This document shows, piece after piece, positions 34,305 to 42,438 of a DNA stretch of 64,000 bases. The stretch is from Silvibacterium acidisoli. Lineage in GTDB: Bacteria; Acidobacteriota; Terriglobia; Terriglobales; Acidobacteriaceae. The stretch covers positions 744,001 through 808,000 of the forward strand of contig CP085323.1 in NCBI GenBank assembly GCA_022870745.1, written 5' to 3'. Position 1 is the stretch's first letter. Each line of letters starts with the position of its first letter. A program made the translations under genes and the position numbers. The notes under the pieces are model-generated. The model did not search any database. It was not told the origin of the DNA and saw only the letters and a list, made by a program, of their open reading frames with translations.

Positions 34305-35936
34305 TTACTTCTTCAGCTTCAGGTAGCGCGTAATCAACTCGTTGGTTGAGGCGTCGTGCTTCAGGCCTTCACCGTTCTTCTCGAGCTCGCCGATGATCTT
34401 CTTGGCCAGCACCTTGCCCAGTTCCACGCCCCACTGGTCGAACGAATCGATCTGCCAGATGATGCCCTGCACGAAAACACTGTGCTCATACAGAGCCACC
34501 AGCTTGCCGAGCGCTTCCGGGGTCAGGTTTTCCAGCAGCAGCGTGCTGCTCGGGCGGTTGCCCTCGAAGACGCGGTGCGGAACCAGGTCTGCCGCCGTTC
34601 CCTCGGCCGCAACCTCTTCGGCAGTCTTGCCGAAAGCCAGGGCCTCGGCCTGCGCGAAGACGTTCGCCATCAGGAAGTCGTGGTGCTCGCCGAGCGGGTT
34701 CAGCGTCTTGGCAAAGCCGATGAAGTCGCACGGAATCAGGTGCGTTCCCTGGTGAATGAGCTGGTAGAACGAGTGCTGGCCGTTCGTGCCGGGCTCGCCC
34801 CAGAAGATCGGGCCGGTCTCGTAGTTCACCTTCGCGCCGGAAAGCGTCACGTGCTTGCCGTTGCTCTCCATCGTCAGCTGCTGCAGGTAGGCCGGGAAGC
34901 GCTTCAGGTACTGGTCATAGGGCAGAACCGCAACCGTCTGCGCGTCGAAGAAATCGGCGTACCAGACGGTCAGTAGGCCCATCAGCACGGGCAGGTTCTT
35001 GTCAAAAGAAGTGTTCCGGAAGTGCTGGTCCATCGAGTGGAAACCGGCCAGCAGCTTCTTGAAGTTGTCCGGACCGATGGCCAGCATGGTCGAAAGACCG
35101 ATCGCCGAATCCATCGAGTAGCGGCCGCCGACCCAGTCCCAGAATCCGAACATGTTGGCGGTGTCGATGCCGAACTTGGTGACTTCCTTCTCCGCGGTCG
35201 AGACGGCTACAAAGTGCTTGGCAATCGCCTTCTCGTCCTTCAGCTTGGCCAGCGTCCACGAGCGCGCGGTGTGCGCGTTGGTCATGGTCTCGAGCGTGGT
35301 GAAGGTCTTCGACGCGATGATGAACAGCGTCTCTTCAGGATCGAGATCGATGGTGGCTTCGGCAAAGTCGGTGCCGTCGATGTTCGAGACGAAGCGGAAA
35401 GTCAGGTTGCGCTGCGAATAGTGCTTCAGCGCCTCGTAAGCCATGACCGGACCAAGATCCGAACCGCCGATGCCGATGTTGATGACATTCTTGATCGGCT
35501 TGCCGGTGAAGCCCTTCCACTCGCCCGAGCGGATGCGGTCCGAGAAGGCCGCCATCGCGTCGAGAACCTTATGCACTTCGGGAACGACATCTTCGCCATC
35601 GACCAGGACCTTGGCGCTCTTCGGAGCACGCAGGGCGGTGTGCAGCACGGCGCGGTTCTCGGTGATGTTGATCTTCTCGCCGGTGAACATGGCCTCGATG
35701 TGCGACTTCAGGCCGCTCTCTTCGGCAAGCTGCAGCAATAGCTTGATAGTTTCATCGGTGATGCGGTGCTTGGAGTAGTCGAAGTAGATGCCTTCGGCAT
35801 CGACGGCAAGGCGCGTGCCGCGCTCCGGGTCAACGGCGAACAGTTCGCGCAGATGCTTGGGCTTGATGGATTCTGCATGCGATTCGAGTGCCTTCCAAGC
35901 GGAAAGCTGCGTCAAGGGGGTAGCGGTCTTGCTCAT
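34305..35936 (-). CDS. pgi: Glucose-6-phosphate isomerase
   Basis: A 543-residue protein, the normal size for the long PGI type. It shows [48 protein letters not shown] and [13 protein letters not shown], the substrate and catalytic blocks of this family. It interconverts glucose-6-P and fructose-6-P, which would feed the GDP-mannose genes at 41-44 kb. Its own terminator follows, so it is probably transcribed alone. Confidence 0.95.
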   Translation of the reverse strand: MSKTATPLTQLSAWKALESHAESIKPKHLRELFAVDPERGTRLAVDAEGIYFDYSKHRITDETIKLLLQLAEESGLKSHIEAMFTGEKINITENRAVLHTALRAPKSAKVLVDGEDVVPEVHKVLDAMAAFSDRIRSGEWKGFTGKPIKNVINIGIGGSDLGPVMAYEALKHYSQRNLTFRFVSNIDGTDFAEATIDLDPEETLFIIASKTFTTLETMTNAHTARSWTLAKLKDEKAIAKHFVAVSTAEKEVTKFGIDTANMFGFWDWVGGRYSMDSAIGLSTMLAIGPDNFKKLLAGFHSMDQHFRNTSFDKNLPVLMGLLTVWYADFFDAQTVAVLPYDQYLKRFPAYLQQLTMESNGKHVTLSGAKVNYETGPIFWGEPGTNGQHSFYQLIHQGTHLIPCDFIGFAKTLNPLGEHHDFLMANVFAQAEALAFGKTAEEVAAEGTAADLVPHRVFEGNRPSSTLLLENLTPEALGKLVALYEHSVFVQGIIWQIDSFDQWGVELGKVLAKKIIGELEKNGEGLKHDASTNELITRYLKLKK

Positions 35937-36072
35937 AGAGTGCTCTCTTCTCCTTCGTGACTCAGTCTCTTAGATTCTTTCACAACCGCCGGGGGTCACA
36001 CCGAAGCTTGAAAAGCTGGTTATTTTGCGCAGGGATCACGGTGAGCAGCAGAAAACCGTGTGACGAAAAACT

Positions 36073-36111
36073 GGGTGCCCCATCCATGACAGGTTCATCG
36101 TCATGGGTGGG
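36073..36111 (+). repeat. REP-like palindrome A
   Basis: GGGTGCCCCATCC leads into a hairpin whose arms end CCATGAC (36084-36090) and GTCATGG (36100-36106), with one T-G mismatch in the outer stem. The same 39-base unit recurs as copies B to I. It is paired with copy B in inverted orientation 25 bases away, downstream of the membrane-protein gene 36228-37112 and upstream of pgi. Confidence 0.85.
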
Positions 36112-36136
36112 TTCTGTATCTCCCCAAACATCCAAT

Positions 36137-36175
36137 CCCACCCATGACCAAAAGACGGTCATGGATGGGGCACCC
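36137..36175 (-). repeat. REP-like palindrome B
   Basis: The inverted copy of A, ending in GGGGCACCC, with stem arms CCATGAC (36142-36148) and GTCATGG (36158-36164). A and B together form a BIME-like inverted pair. Confidence 0.85.
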
Positions 36176-36227
36176 GCACCCAACACCCGACAGAAAATAT
36201 CGATTCCAAAGACTTTTCGCTAAATTA

Positions 36228-37112
36228 CTATCGGGCTTTAGGCATTACTATCAAGGTGGTTTCCTCGCCCCATTCAGCAGATTTCGGGCTGGCTCTCAAT
36301 TGAGGCTTGAGATTGGCTGCCGTTAAGCAGTTCACTAATTCTGTCACGGTGGAGCTTCCTTGGAGCGCTGGCACTACTGCGAGGACCAGACCATAGCTGG
36401 GTAAATCAAGGTAACTACTTAAAAGAGCTTGCCTCTCTACCTTCCAACCACCGGCTTCAAGAGACTGTGAGATCAGTGCTGCGTAATGCTGGGCCTCTGA
36501 ATCACCACCAACTGCAACATTCACGCTTAAGTGAGGCGTCCGTTTAGCATAATCAATAAGCGCTTGCCGTTGTGCAAGACTCAACTGCCTCGGCTCATTA
36601 GCCTCGCTGATCAATCTCAATGCCTGCTGTTTAGCAAAAGCTTCAATTTGTGGTTGCAGGTTTGAGATTGCTTTCGCCGTCATTGCCGACGTTTCATCTC
36701 GAAGCTCCGGCGCCTGCTCGGTCAGGTGTTTTGTAATCGCCGATGCGACCTGCTTGTTGACCGCATTTGCAATCTGGTCCGCCGCATGTTCTCGAACGGC
36801 ATATTGGACAGCAGTATCAATATTTTTTTGCGTAAGCTCATCGGCGAGTCGTTCCTTCACCACATCTGTTGCCGTCTGAACAGCGACGTGTTTGAGATTC
36901 AAGTAGCCGATCCAACCGACACAGGAAAAAAGCAGGACGAAGCCGGCCAACGGAATGCTCAATGCCTTCAGAGCACGGTTATGCAAACGCTCAATCGAAT
37001 CTATTTCGTCTTTAGCAACGCGACGCGCAAACTCAAGCGACTTCTGAAGCGAATCATCGTTGCAAGCTATAGATTTTTCTGCGATCTCGTTCCGCCCTGT
37101 TTCGTTTTCCAT
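36228..37112 (-). CDS. Membrane coiled-coil protein with C-terminal sensor-like domain
   Basis: A 294-residue protein with a membrane segment near residues 48-72 (SIPLAGFVLLFSCVGWIGYL). Residues 75-165 are long charged helices (ADQIANAVNKQVASAITKHL). The C-terminal part (VNVAVGGDSEAQHYAALIS and QSLEAGGWKVERQALL) is an alpha/beta domain also found at the end of other bacterial membrane coiled-coil proteins; its role is not known to me. The gene is more AT-rich than its neighbours and lies in a REP-bordered island, so it is probably acquired. Confidence 0.6.
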   Translation of the reverse strand: MENETGRNEIAEKSIACNDDSLQKSLEFARRVAKDEIDSIERLHNRALKALSIPLAGFVLLFSCVGWIGYLNLKHVAVQTATDVVKERLADELTQKNIDTAVQYAVREHAADQIANAVNKQVASAITKHLTEQAPELRDETSAMTAKAISNLQPQIEAFAKQQALRLISEANEPRQLSLAQRQALIDYAKRTPHLSVNVAVGGDSEAQHYAALISQSLEAGGWKVERQALLSSYLDLPSYGLVLAVVPALQGSSTVTELVNCLTAANLKPQLRASPKSAEWGEETTLIVMPKAR

Positions 37113-37229
37113 AAAGATTCTACGAGGACACTCATCACAATACCGCTCGCGGCAGTTGCGATTTAAGGTGAATAAGATTGTGAACTTATCCCAGCCCGAA
37201 CATGTGAAACTTGCACTTAATTGAGATAG

Positions 37230-37493
37230 TTAACCATCTAACTTATAACTAGACGAATGCCCCCGTTGAGCTCTATGATCAGCATCTAGAATCGCCTGAA
37301 GTTCTTCTACACATTGCTGTTCAGTGGTGCGTGAACCATATATACGGTGCGGGCCCAAAGCAAATCTCTCGCCACAAACATCGCAAACGACAATTCCCCA
37401 TGTATTATGCTCTGGAGCATGAACGCCCTCTTGATCGAGCTTGATCGCTACAGGCGAAATCGCATTCACTTCTTCCTTGTAAGGTTCAGTCAT
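37230..37493 (-). CDS. Small CxxC protein, unknown
   Basis: An 87-residue protein with a single CDVCGERF segment, suggesting a metal- or thiol-type half-site, and a following helix region with RTTEQQCVEELQAILD. It follows the 84-residue gene by two bases on the same strand. No family was recognised. Both sit in the AT-richer island. Confidence 0.5.
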   Translation of the reverse strand: MTEPYKEEVNAISPVAIKLDQEGVHAPEHNTWGIVVCDVCGERFALGPHRIYGSRTTEQQCVEELQAILDADHRAQRGHSSSYKLDG

Positions 37494-37495
37494 AA

Positions 37496-37750
37496 TTAGA
37501 CCTTCTTAAAAATAAAGGTGATGTGTTCGCTTGGATCCGTTGTTTTGTGACGGCTACCATCTGGCTGCGCAACGTTGAGACCCACTGTGCCGGACGGAAA
37601 GCATCCGCATAGTTCCCATCCTTTTTCACCTGCACTTTCGAAAAATTCGTGAAACCCGCCATAGCATCCGTCCATCGGGGCCTTAACCTCAGAATCAACT
37701 GTTCCTGTCCATCTGTCATATGTTGCGATTCCATATTGCACTTTGGCCAT
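37496..37750 (-). CDS. Small protein with DUF4177-like C-terminus
   Basis: An 84-residue protein with a strong AGGAGAG ribosome site six bases before ATG 37750. The segment FFESAGEKGWELCGCFPSG and the end EHITFIFKKV follow the pattern of DUF4177-type small domains. An overlapping longer frame (37486-37893) is in another phase and reads into REP C, so I reject it. The function is unknown. It is the upstream member of a two-gene unit with 37230-37493. Confidence 0.6.
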   Translation of the reverse strand: MAKVQYGIATYDRWTGTVDSEVKAPMDGCYGGFHEFFESAGEKGWELCGCFPSGTVGLNVAQPDGSRHKTTDPSEHITFIFKKV

Positions 37751-37816
37751 TGCAGCTCTCCTACGTGGAAGTAAAGCATGGAAATTGCTGTGGATAAGCT
37801 AAACATGAGGTTGCCC

Positions 37817-37855
37817 GGGTGCCCCATCCATGACAGCTTCATCGTCATGGGTGGG
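37817..37855 (+). repeat. REP-like palindrome C, overlaps RAYT stop
   Basis: The same 39-base unit in the same sense as A. The last codons of the RAYT gene, including its TGA, lie inside this copy. Confidence 0.9.
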
Positions 37856-38360
37856 TTTCCACCGTTGCACGAGACCTCGTTCGGAGAGTCCATTCTGACT
37901 CAATCTCGACACGTCCTGCCTCTCCCGTAAAGTAATGGCGATAACTCGACCACGGCCAGTCTTGTGGCTTTGCGACGAGCCCGCGCTTGACCGGGTTGCG
38001 ATGGATATACTTCAGCTTCTCAGTGAACTTCTGGTGGCTGTAGACGTTGAAGTCGTAATACCGCCTCTGCCAGAAGCTTCCTCCGTCCAGCCCGCTAAGC
38101 TTCGAGACCTCTGTCTTCAAAGCACCAATGGTCAAAGCTAGAGAAAGCTTTTCGGGCTCCGAAAGAAGCAGGTGGACATGCTCAGGCATGAGCACATAAC
38201 CGAAGATACAGAAACGATGCCGCTGCCTCAGGCGTTCAAGGATTTCTTCAAACTGGGTGCGGAGCCTGTCGTTGTCCAGAAGCGGTTGGCGGTGGAAGCA
38301 ACTGAAGGTGATGAAGTGAAGCTGTCCGCTCTCCTGATAGCGCTTCAGGTTCGGAGGCAT
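37845..38360 (-). CDS. REP-associated tyrosine transposase (RAYT, TnpA_REP family)
   Basis: A 171-residue Y1 transposase, normal length for RAYTs. The HUH pair is H61-V62-H63 in MPEHVHLLL and the catalytic Tyr is Y118 in KLKYIHRNPVKRG. WPWSSYRHYFTGE near the C-terminus is the family hallmark. It would nick and join single-stranded REP hairpins. Its gene lies between inverted REP copies C and D: D begins 20 bases upstream of the ATG, and the stop codon is inside C. A fragment of a second copy lies at 39.5 kb. All catalytic residues are present, so it is probably active. Confidence 0.92.
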   Translation of the reverse strand: MPPNLKRYQESGQLHFITFSCFHRQPLLDNDRLRTQFEEILERLRQRHRFCIFGYVLMPEHVHLLLSEPEKLSLALTIGALKTEVSKLSGLDGGSFWQRRYYDFNVYSHQKFTEKLKYIHRNPVKRGLVAKPQDWPWSSYRHYFTGEAGRVEIESEWTLRTRSRATVETHP

Positions 38361-38380
38361 TGACGACGTTCCGTGGCAGA

Positions 38381-38419
38381 CCCACCCATGACGATAAAAC
38401 TGTCATGGATGGGGCACCC
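38381..38419 (-). repeat. REP-like palindrome D, upstream of RAYT
   Basis: The 39-base unit in inverted sense, starting CCCACCCATGAC and ending GGGGCACCC. With C it brackets the RAYT gene. Both foot sequences (GGGTG) face outward from the gene. Confidence 0.9.
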
Positions 38420-38628
38420 TGCACCCTGTCATCTCGATTCGCGCTTTACGCCAGTACCACGGTAATGAACCAAGAATTTTTCATCTCAGCGAGTCCATTG
38501 CAACTCCCGCAGGCTACGAATAACCGCGTTCCCAAAATAAGGATTGAAGGCTTTTCATCCTTTTTGTAGAGTACGGAAGCTATCCTCATCACGCATGGCT
38601 GCTCAATTCTTTCTCAGAGGGTATTTCG

Positions 38629-39453
38629 ATGCGGCGACTCGGATTTGTTCTGCTGTTGATCGGGAGTTCTCTTGGCGTGGCCCAGCAACCTGCGGCCTCA
38701 ACGTTGACGGCCGAACAACAGGCACTCTTTGACGCGGCGAGGAACGATTTCAGCGAGCATCATCCTGAGCTTGCGCTGGAGAAGATGAAGCGACTCCACG
38801 CGATGATCCCTGAGAACCCTACAATCACACACGGCGCCGCGGAAACCGCCGTCGTCGTGGGCGATCGCGACTATGCCATCTCGCTGCTGAAAGAACGTAC
38901 AACATCCGATCCGGATGACACATTTGCGCTGGAGTGGCTGGCACGTGCCTACGCCGAAAGCGGCAACGGGGCCGAGCGGGATAAGACCATTGCTGCCGTG
39001 CTCAAGTTACACGAGACGAGCAGCGACGAGCAGTTCCGGCGTGCAGACAGGTTTCTCGTTGAGCGCGTGAAGCTGGCGAATGGATATTTAGACATTTACT
39101 ACGCGCTCGTGCCCTTCAGCCCGTACCACGTATACATGCTTGGACGACAGGTCGACGCCGGCAACGCACTTCTTCAGCAGATCACGCTCGAAAGCAACGA
39201 CGGCGATCAGCCAGGATTTGCGAAACAACATCCCGACATGGCAGCGAAGGGAATGCGCCGCTTTTCAATGGACACCTACAGCGCCGACCGGACTAACCCG
39301 GACGGCACAATCACCCAAACTCAGGGACTCGTCGGGTTCATAGACGGGCAGCCGAGCTATGACGACACCAAGGCTCGAATGCTGAAAGTGGCGAACGGGG
39401 CCACTCCGCCACTCGCATCAAGGAGCGGACTGCCCGTTCCGAAGTCGAACTAA
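38629..39453 (+). CDS. Exported TPR-like protein
   Basis: A 274-residue protein starting at ATG 38629 with AGAGGG seven bases upstream. A signal peptide (RLGFVLLLIGSSLGVAQ) is followed by helix-turn-helix pairs of TPR type (about residues 28-130, LTAEQQALFDAARNDFSEHH and TFALEWLARAYAESG). The C-terminal part has no recognised domain. It would mediate protein contacts in the periplasm. No operon partner is evident; the downstream region holds the RAYT remnant. Confidence 0.65.
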   Translation: MRRLGFVLLLIGSSLGVAQQPAASTLTAEQQALFDAARNDFSEHHPELALEKMKRLHAMIPENPTITHGAAETAVVVGDRDYAISLLKERTTSDPDDTFALEWLARAYAESGNGAERDKTIAAVLKLHETSSDEQFRRADRFLVERVKLANGYLDIYYALVPFSPYHVYMLGRQVDAGNALLQQITLESNDGDQPGFAKQHPDMAAKGMRRFSMDTYSADRTNPDGTITQTQGLVGFIDGQPSYDDTKARMLKVANGATPPLASRSGLPVPKSN

Positions 39454-39473
39454 AACGCAGTGAAGTACCTGCC

Positions 39474-39545
39474 GGGTGCCCATCCGTACTGACTCACCCG
39501 TAAAGTAGTGGCGGTAGCTAGACCACGGCCAGACTTCCGGCCACG
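39474..39545 (-). pseudogene. RAYT C-terminal remnant with decayed REP E
   Basis: Plus-strand bases 39498-39536 match 37925-37963 of the intact RAYT gene with about five differences over 39. Read on the minus strand they encode WPWSSYRHYFTG. The rest of the gene is missing. The start of the REP unit (GGGTGCCCATCC at 39474) lies at the 3' side, as in the intact copy, but its palindrome is lost. This is a decayed second RAYT/REP unit. Confidence 0.75.
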
Positions 39546-39590
39546 TGCCGTCTTGAATGGGCCCTCCGTGGATGATTGAGCGTGGGTGGT

Positions 39591-40850
39591 TTACTCCATG
39601 GCATAGCGGCGGCAATGTTCGAGGTAGGCAACCTCGTGCTCGCCCATCAACTCGACGACACTTCGCCACAGCCAGCTTGGAGCATCCAGCGACTTCGACC
39701 GGTTTTTCTTCAGCTCGGCCATCCATTGCTTTCGTGTTGCCGCATTCATTTGCCGTGCGTGCGCCTTGCCGACGACAGCCGCCAGGAAGCGGGCCGCGCC
39801 CACGGCCTGGGCACGTGTGAGTGTATCGATCTCGAGCTTCAGATCCTGCGGCATCAGCTCGCGCATCACCACTGGCCGGCGCAGCAAGGTCGCCGCGAGC
39901 ATCCGCTCCCCGAGGAATGGCGAGAGCGCACGGGCGCCTGTTACTACGCGGTCGGCGAAGTTCTTCGGCTGCTCGATTCCCAGCTTTGCCAGGGCCTTTT
40001 TATCCGTCGCCGGAGCGGCCGCATCCACGGCTTCCTTGATGTCGATCAGACGATACTCCCGGTCATCGCCCTTGCCCACACCCAGCAACACGGCATATCG
40101 CAGCTTGCCGAGGGACGAACAGCCCTTCATCCAGTACGCGGCATCGATGACCTTCACCTTGCGCGGCTCCCGGTCGCCCGCGAGCTTGCGAATCATTGCC
40201 AGCGTGTTCTCTTCCTCCACGAGTGCATCGACCGAGGCGCGTTCTTCATCGGTCAGCGCCCAGAATCGCTTGCCCAGCGGAATGACCGGCTCAACGCCCT
40301 CGATGCGTTCTTCTGCAAGATGCCGCCAGCGCCGCTTGAGGGACGTTCGCAACGCCACCTGGATGGGTTCGAGGTCATCGCCCTTCGCATCGTCTGCGGC
40401 AGTGGCGTGCGGACGGTGCATCGCCGCGAGATAGCCTTCCACCATGTGTTCGAGCATGTAGGCCGTGGTTGCACCGGGCAGATCGTTGCCGCGTGCCGCC
40501 GATGCCAGGGACAGGCCGAGCCGCACGATGTCGTGCGCCGGATTTCCGATCACCGTCTGATCGACGTCGCGAATCTCAACCTCGACTTTGCCTTCATGGC
40601 TTGCCACCGGCCCCAGGTTCCCGAGATGGCAGTCGCCACAGATCCAGACCGGCGGCCCATCAGGCACAAGGTGGCTATGATCGCGCAGCAGCCATTCATA
40701 GAACTTCACCGTGCTTCCGCGAACATACCGGTGCGCGCTCTGCGCCATCTTGGTGCGCTGCGTATGCTGTAGTACCGCGCTGCGCTCCGTGTGCGGTACG
40801 CCATTTGCCTGCTTCTTCCGGGCAGGTCCTGGTTTCTTCTGTTGAGACAT
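39591..40850 (-). CDS. DUF2252 family protein
   Basis: A 419-residue protein with VWICGDCHLGNLG, the aminoglycoside-phosphotransferase-like catalytic motif of DUF2252, and VEIRDVDQTVIGNPAHDIVRLG after it. The N-terminus is basic (QQKKPGPARKKQ). The family has a kinase-like fold, but its substrate is not known. The gene is alone; the RAYT remnant lies 46 bases past its stop, and the manB terminator lies upstream. Confidence 0.8.
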   Translation of the reverse strand: MSQQKKPGPARKKQANGVPHTERSAVLQHTQRTKMAQSAHRYVRGSTVKFYEWLLRDHSHLVPDGPPVWICGDCHLGNLGPVASHEGKVEVEIRDVDQTVIGNPAHDIVRLGLSLASAARGNDLPGATTAYMLEHMVEGYLAAMHRPHATAADDAKGDDLEPIQVALRTSLKRRWRHLAEERIEGVEPVIPLGKRFWALTDEERASVDALVEEENTLAMIRKLAGDREPRKVKVIDAAYWMKGCSSLGKLRYAVLLGVGKGDDREYRLIDIKEAVDAAAPATDKKALAKLGIEQPKNFADRVVTGARALSPFLGERMLAATLLRRPVVMRELMPQDLKLEIDTLTRAQAVGAARFLAAVVGKAHARQMNAATRKQWMAELKKNRSKSLDAPSWLWRSVVELMGEHEVAYLEHCRRYAME

Positions 40851-40914
40851 AAGAGTTTATGAGACGAGCAGAATCCGAATGCAGTTGCCATGATCGCATC
40901 GAGCGAGCAAAGCG

Positions 40915-40947
40915 AAGGCCCGGCAGGATTTTCTCCTGCCGGGCCTT
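40915..40947 (-). terminator. Terminator of the GDP-mannose operon
   Basis: AAGGCCCGGCAGGA (40915-40928) and TCCTGCCGGGCCTT (40934-40947) pair perfectly with a 5-base loop. It lies 13 bases past the manB-type stop. Confidence 0.85.
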
Positions 40948-40960
40948 TGAGTAGGGTTCT

Positions 40961-42397
40961 TTAATTCAACGAGTTCATCGCAAACTCACGCGCCGCTTCG
41001 AGCAGCTTCTCGACCGACTCCTTCGAGGTCGACTCCGAGTAGATGCGCAGCAGTGGCTCTGTGCCTGAGGCGCGCAGCAGCAGCCAGGTCTTTGCCGCGT
41101 TCGGCTTCGACTTCGCTTCCGGGTTGTCGAGATAAAACTTGATGCCGTCGAGCGTTTCGACCTTCTGGACTGCCATGCCTCCGATCTCTTTCACGCCGGC
41201 CTTTGCCTTCGCAATGGTCGCGTTCTTGAGATCGTCGTTGATGTGCAGGTCGATGCGTCCGTACTGGTGTTCGCCGTACTTGGCCTGCAGACCGGCGACG
41301 AGCTGGCCTAGCGTCTTGCCTTCTTCGGCCATGATGTTTGCGAGCAGCAGGGCGTTGAGCAGGCCGTCGCGCTCGGGCAGGTGCTTCGAGATGCCGATGC
41401 CGCCCGACTCCTCGCCGCCGATCAGGATGTCTTCGGTCAGCATCAGGTCCACCACGTACTTGAAGCCGATACCGTGCTCGTGAATTTTGCGTCCGTAGGC
41501 AGCGCAGATGCGGTCGAGCATGCAGGTAGTGTTGAAGGCGCGCGTTACATCGCCCGGCCAGCCCTTGCGGGAGAGCAGCCACTCGAGAATCACCGAGTAG
41601 ATCTTGTGCGGATCGATGAAGTTGCCGTGCTCGTCGACTGCGCCGATGCGGTCGGCATCGCCATCGGTGACCAGGCCCGCCGCGCACTTCTCGCGGACGA
41701 CCGTGTCCTGCATCGCCTTGATGTGCGGCTCGATCGGCTCAGGATTGATATGCGGAAAGAGCGGGTTGTGCTCGGCGCGGATCTCGACGTAATCGACGCC
41801 AATCTTGTCGAAGATGGCCGCGAGGATGCCGCTGCCTGCGCCGTACATGCAGTCCACGCCAAACTTCAGTCCCGACTTCGCGATCTTGTCGAGGTCGGCA
41901 AACTTTTCGATGGCGGCGACGTAATCCGGCACAAAGTCGGTCTCGACGATCTCCGCGGGCTTGGCCGCAACCGGCAGGGGCTCACCGAGAAACGTCTCGA
42001 TCTGCCCGATGATCGCCGGGCTGCCCGATCCGCCGTAAGAGGCCTTGTACTTCACGCCGTTCCACTGGAAAGGGTTGTGGCTGGACGTGATCATCACTCC
42101 GCCTGCCGCCTTCTGCTCGCGCACCGCGAAGGAGAGCGCGGGCGTGGGCGTGACTCGGTTGGCCAGCTTGACTGGGATTCCTGCGCCAGCCAGGACCTCG
42201 GCCACCAGGCGCGCAAAGCGCGGCGAGCCGAAGCGCGTATCGTAGCCGATGCAGACACCCTGCTCCGGCTTCTCGTGTTTCAGAATGTAATGGCCGATGG
42301 CGGAAGCAGCCGCGCGAACATTCTCATAGGTAAAGTCGTCGGCGATGATTCCCCGCCAGCCGTCGGTGCCAAATTTAACCGGACTACGCTCTGCCAT
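40961..42397 (-). CDS. Phosphomannomutase/phosphoglucomutase
   Basis: I place the start at ATG 42397 (MAERSPVKFGTDGWRG). A frame extending to 42745 is antisense-type sequence inside the upstream gene. The 478-residue protein has the alpha-D-phosphohexomutase blocks: TSSHNPFQWNGVK with the active Ser, DGDADRIG for the metal, GGEESGGIG for sugar, and RASGTEPLLRIYSE for phosphate. It would make mannose-1-P (or glucose-1-P). It is the third gene of manA-manC-manB, so a mannose role is favoured. Confidence 0.85.
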   Translation of the reverse strand: MAERSPVKFGTDGWRGIIADDFTYENVRAAASAIGHYILKHEKPEQGVCIGYDTRFGSPRFARLVAEVLAGAGIPVKLANRVTPTPALSFAVREQKAAGGVMITSSHNPFQWNGVKYKASYGGSGSPAIIGQIETFLGEPLPVAAKPAEIVETDFVPDYVAAIEKFADLDKIAKSGLKFGVDCMYGAGSGILAAIFDKIGVDYVEIRAEHNPLFPHINPEPIEPHIKAMQDTVVREKCAAGLVTDGDADRIGAVDEHGNFIDPHKIYSVILEWLLSRKGWPGDVTRAFNTTCMLDRICAAYGRKIHEHGIGFKYVVDLMLTEDILIGGEESGGIGISKHLPERDGLLNALLLANIMAEEGKTLGQLVAGLQAKYGEHQYGRIDLHINDDLKNATIAKAKAGVKEIGGMAVQKVETLDGIKFYLDNPEAKSKPNAAKTWLLLRASGTEPLLRIYSESTSKESVEKLLEAAREFAMNSLN

Positions 42398-42438
42398 TTT
42401 TTTCCCAGACTCAAAAACAGAATTCTGTTTGATTTTTT

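Noticed and set aside
37486-37893. 135-codon minus frame overlapping the DUF4177-like gene
   Set aside because: It reads into REP C at its start and lacks a ribosome site; the overlapping 84-residue gene has a strong one.
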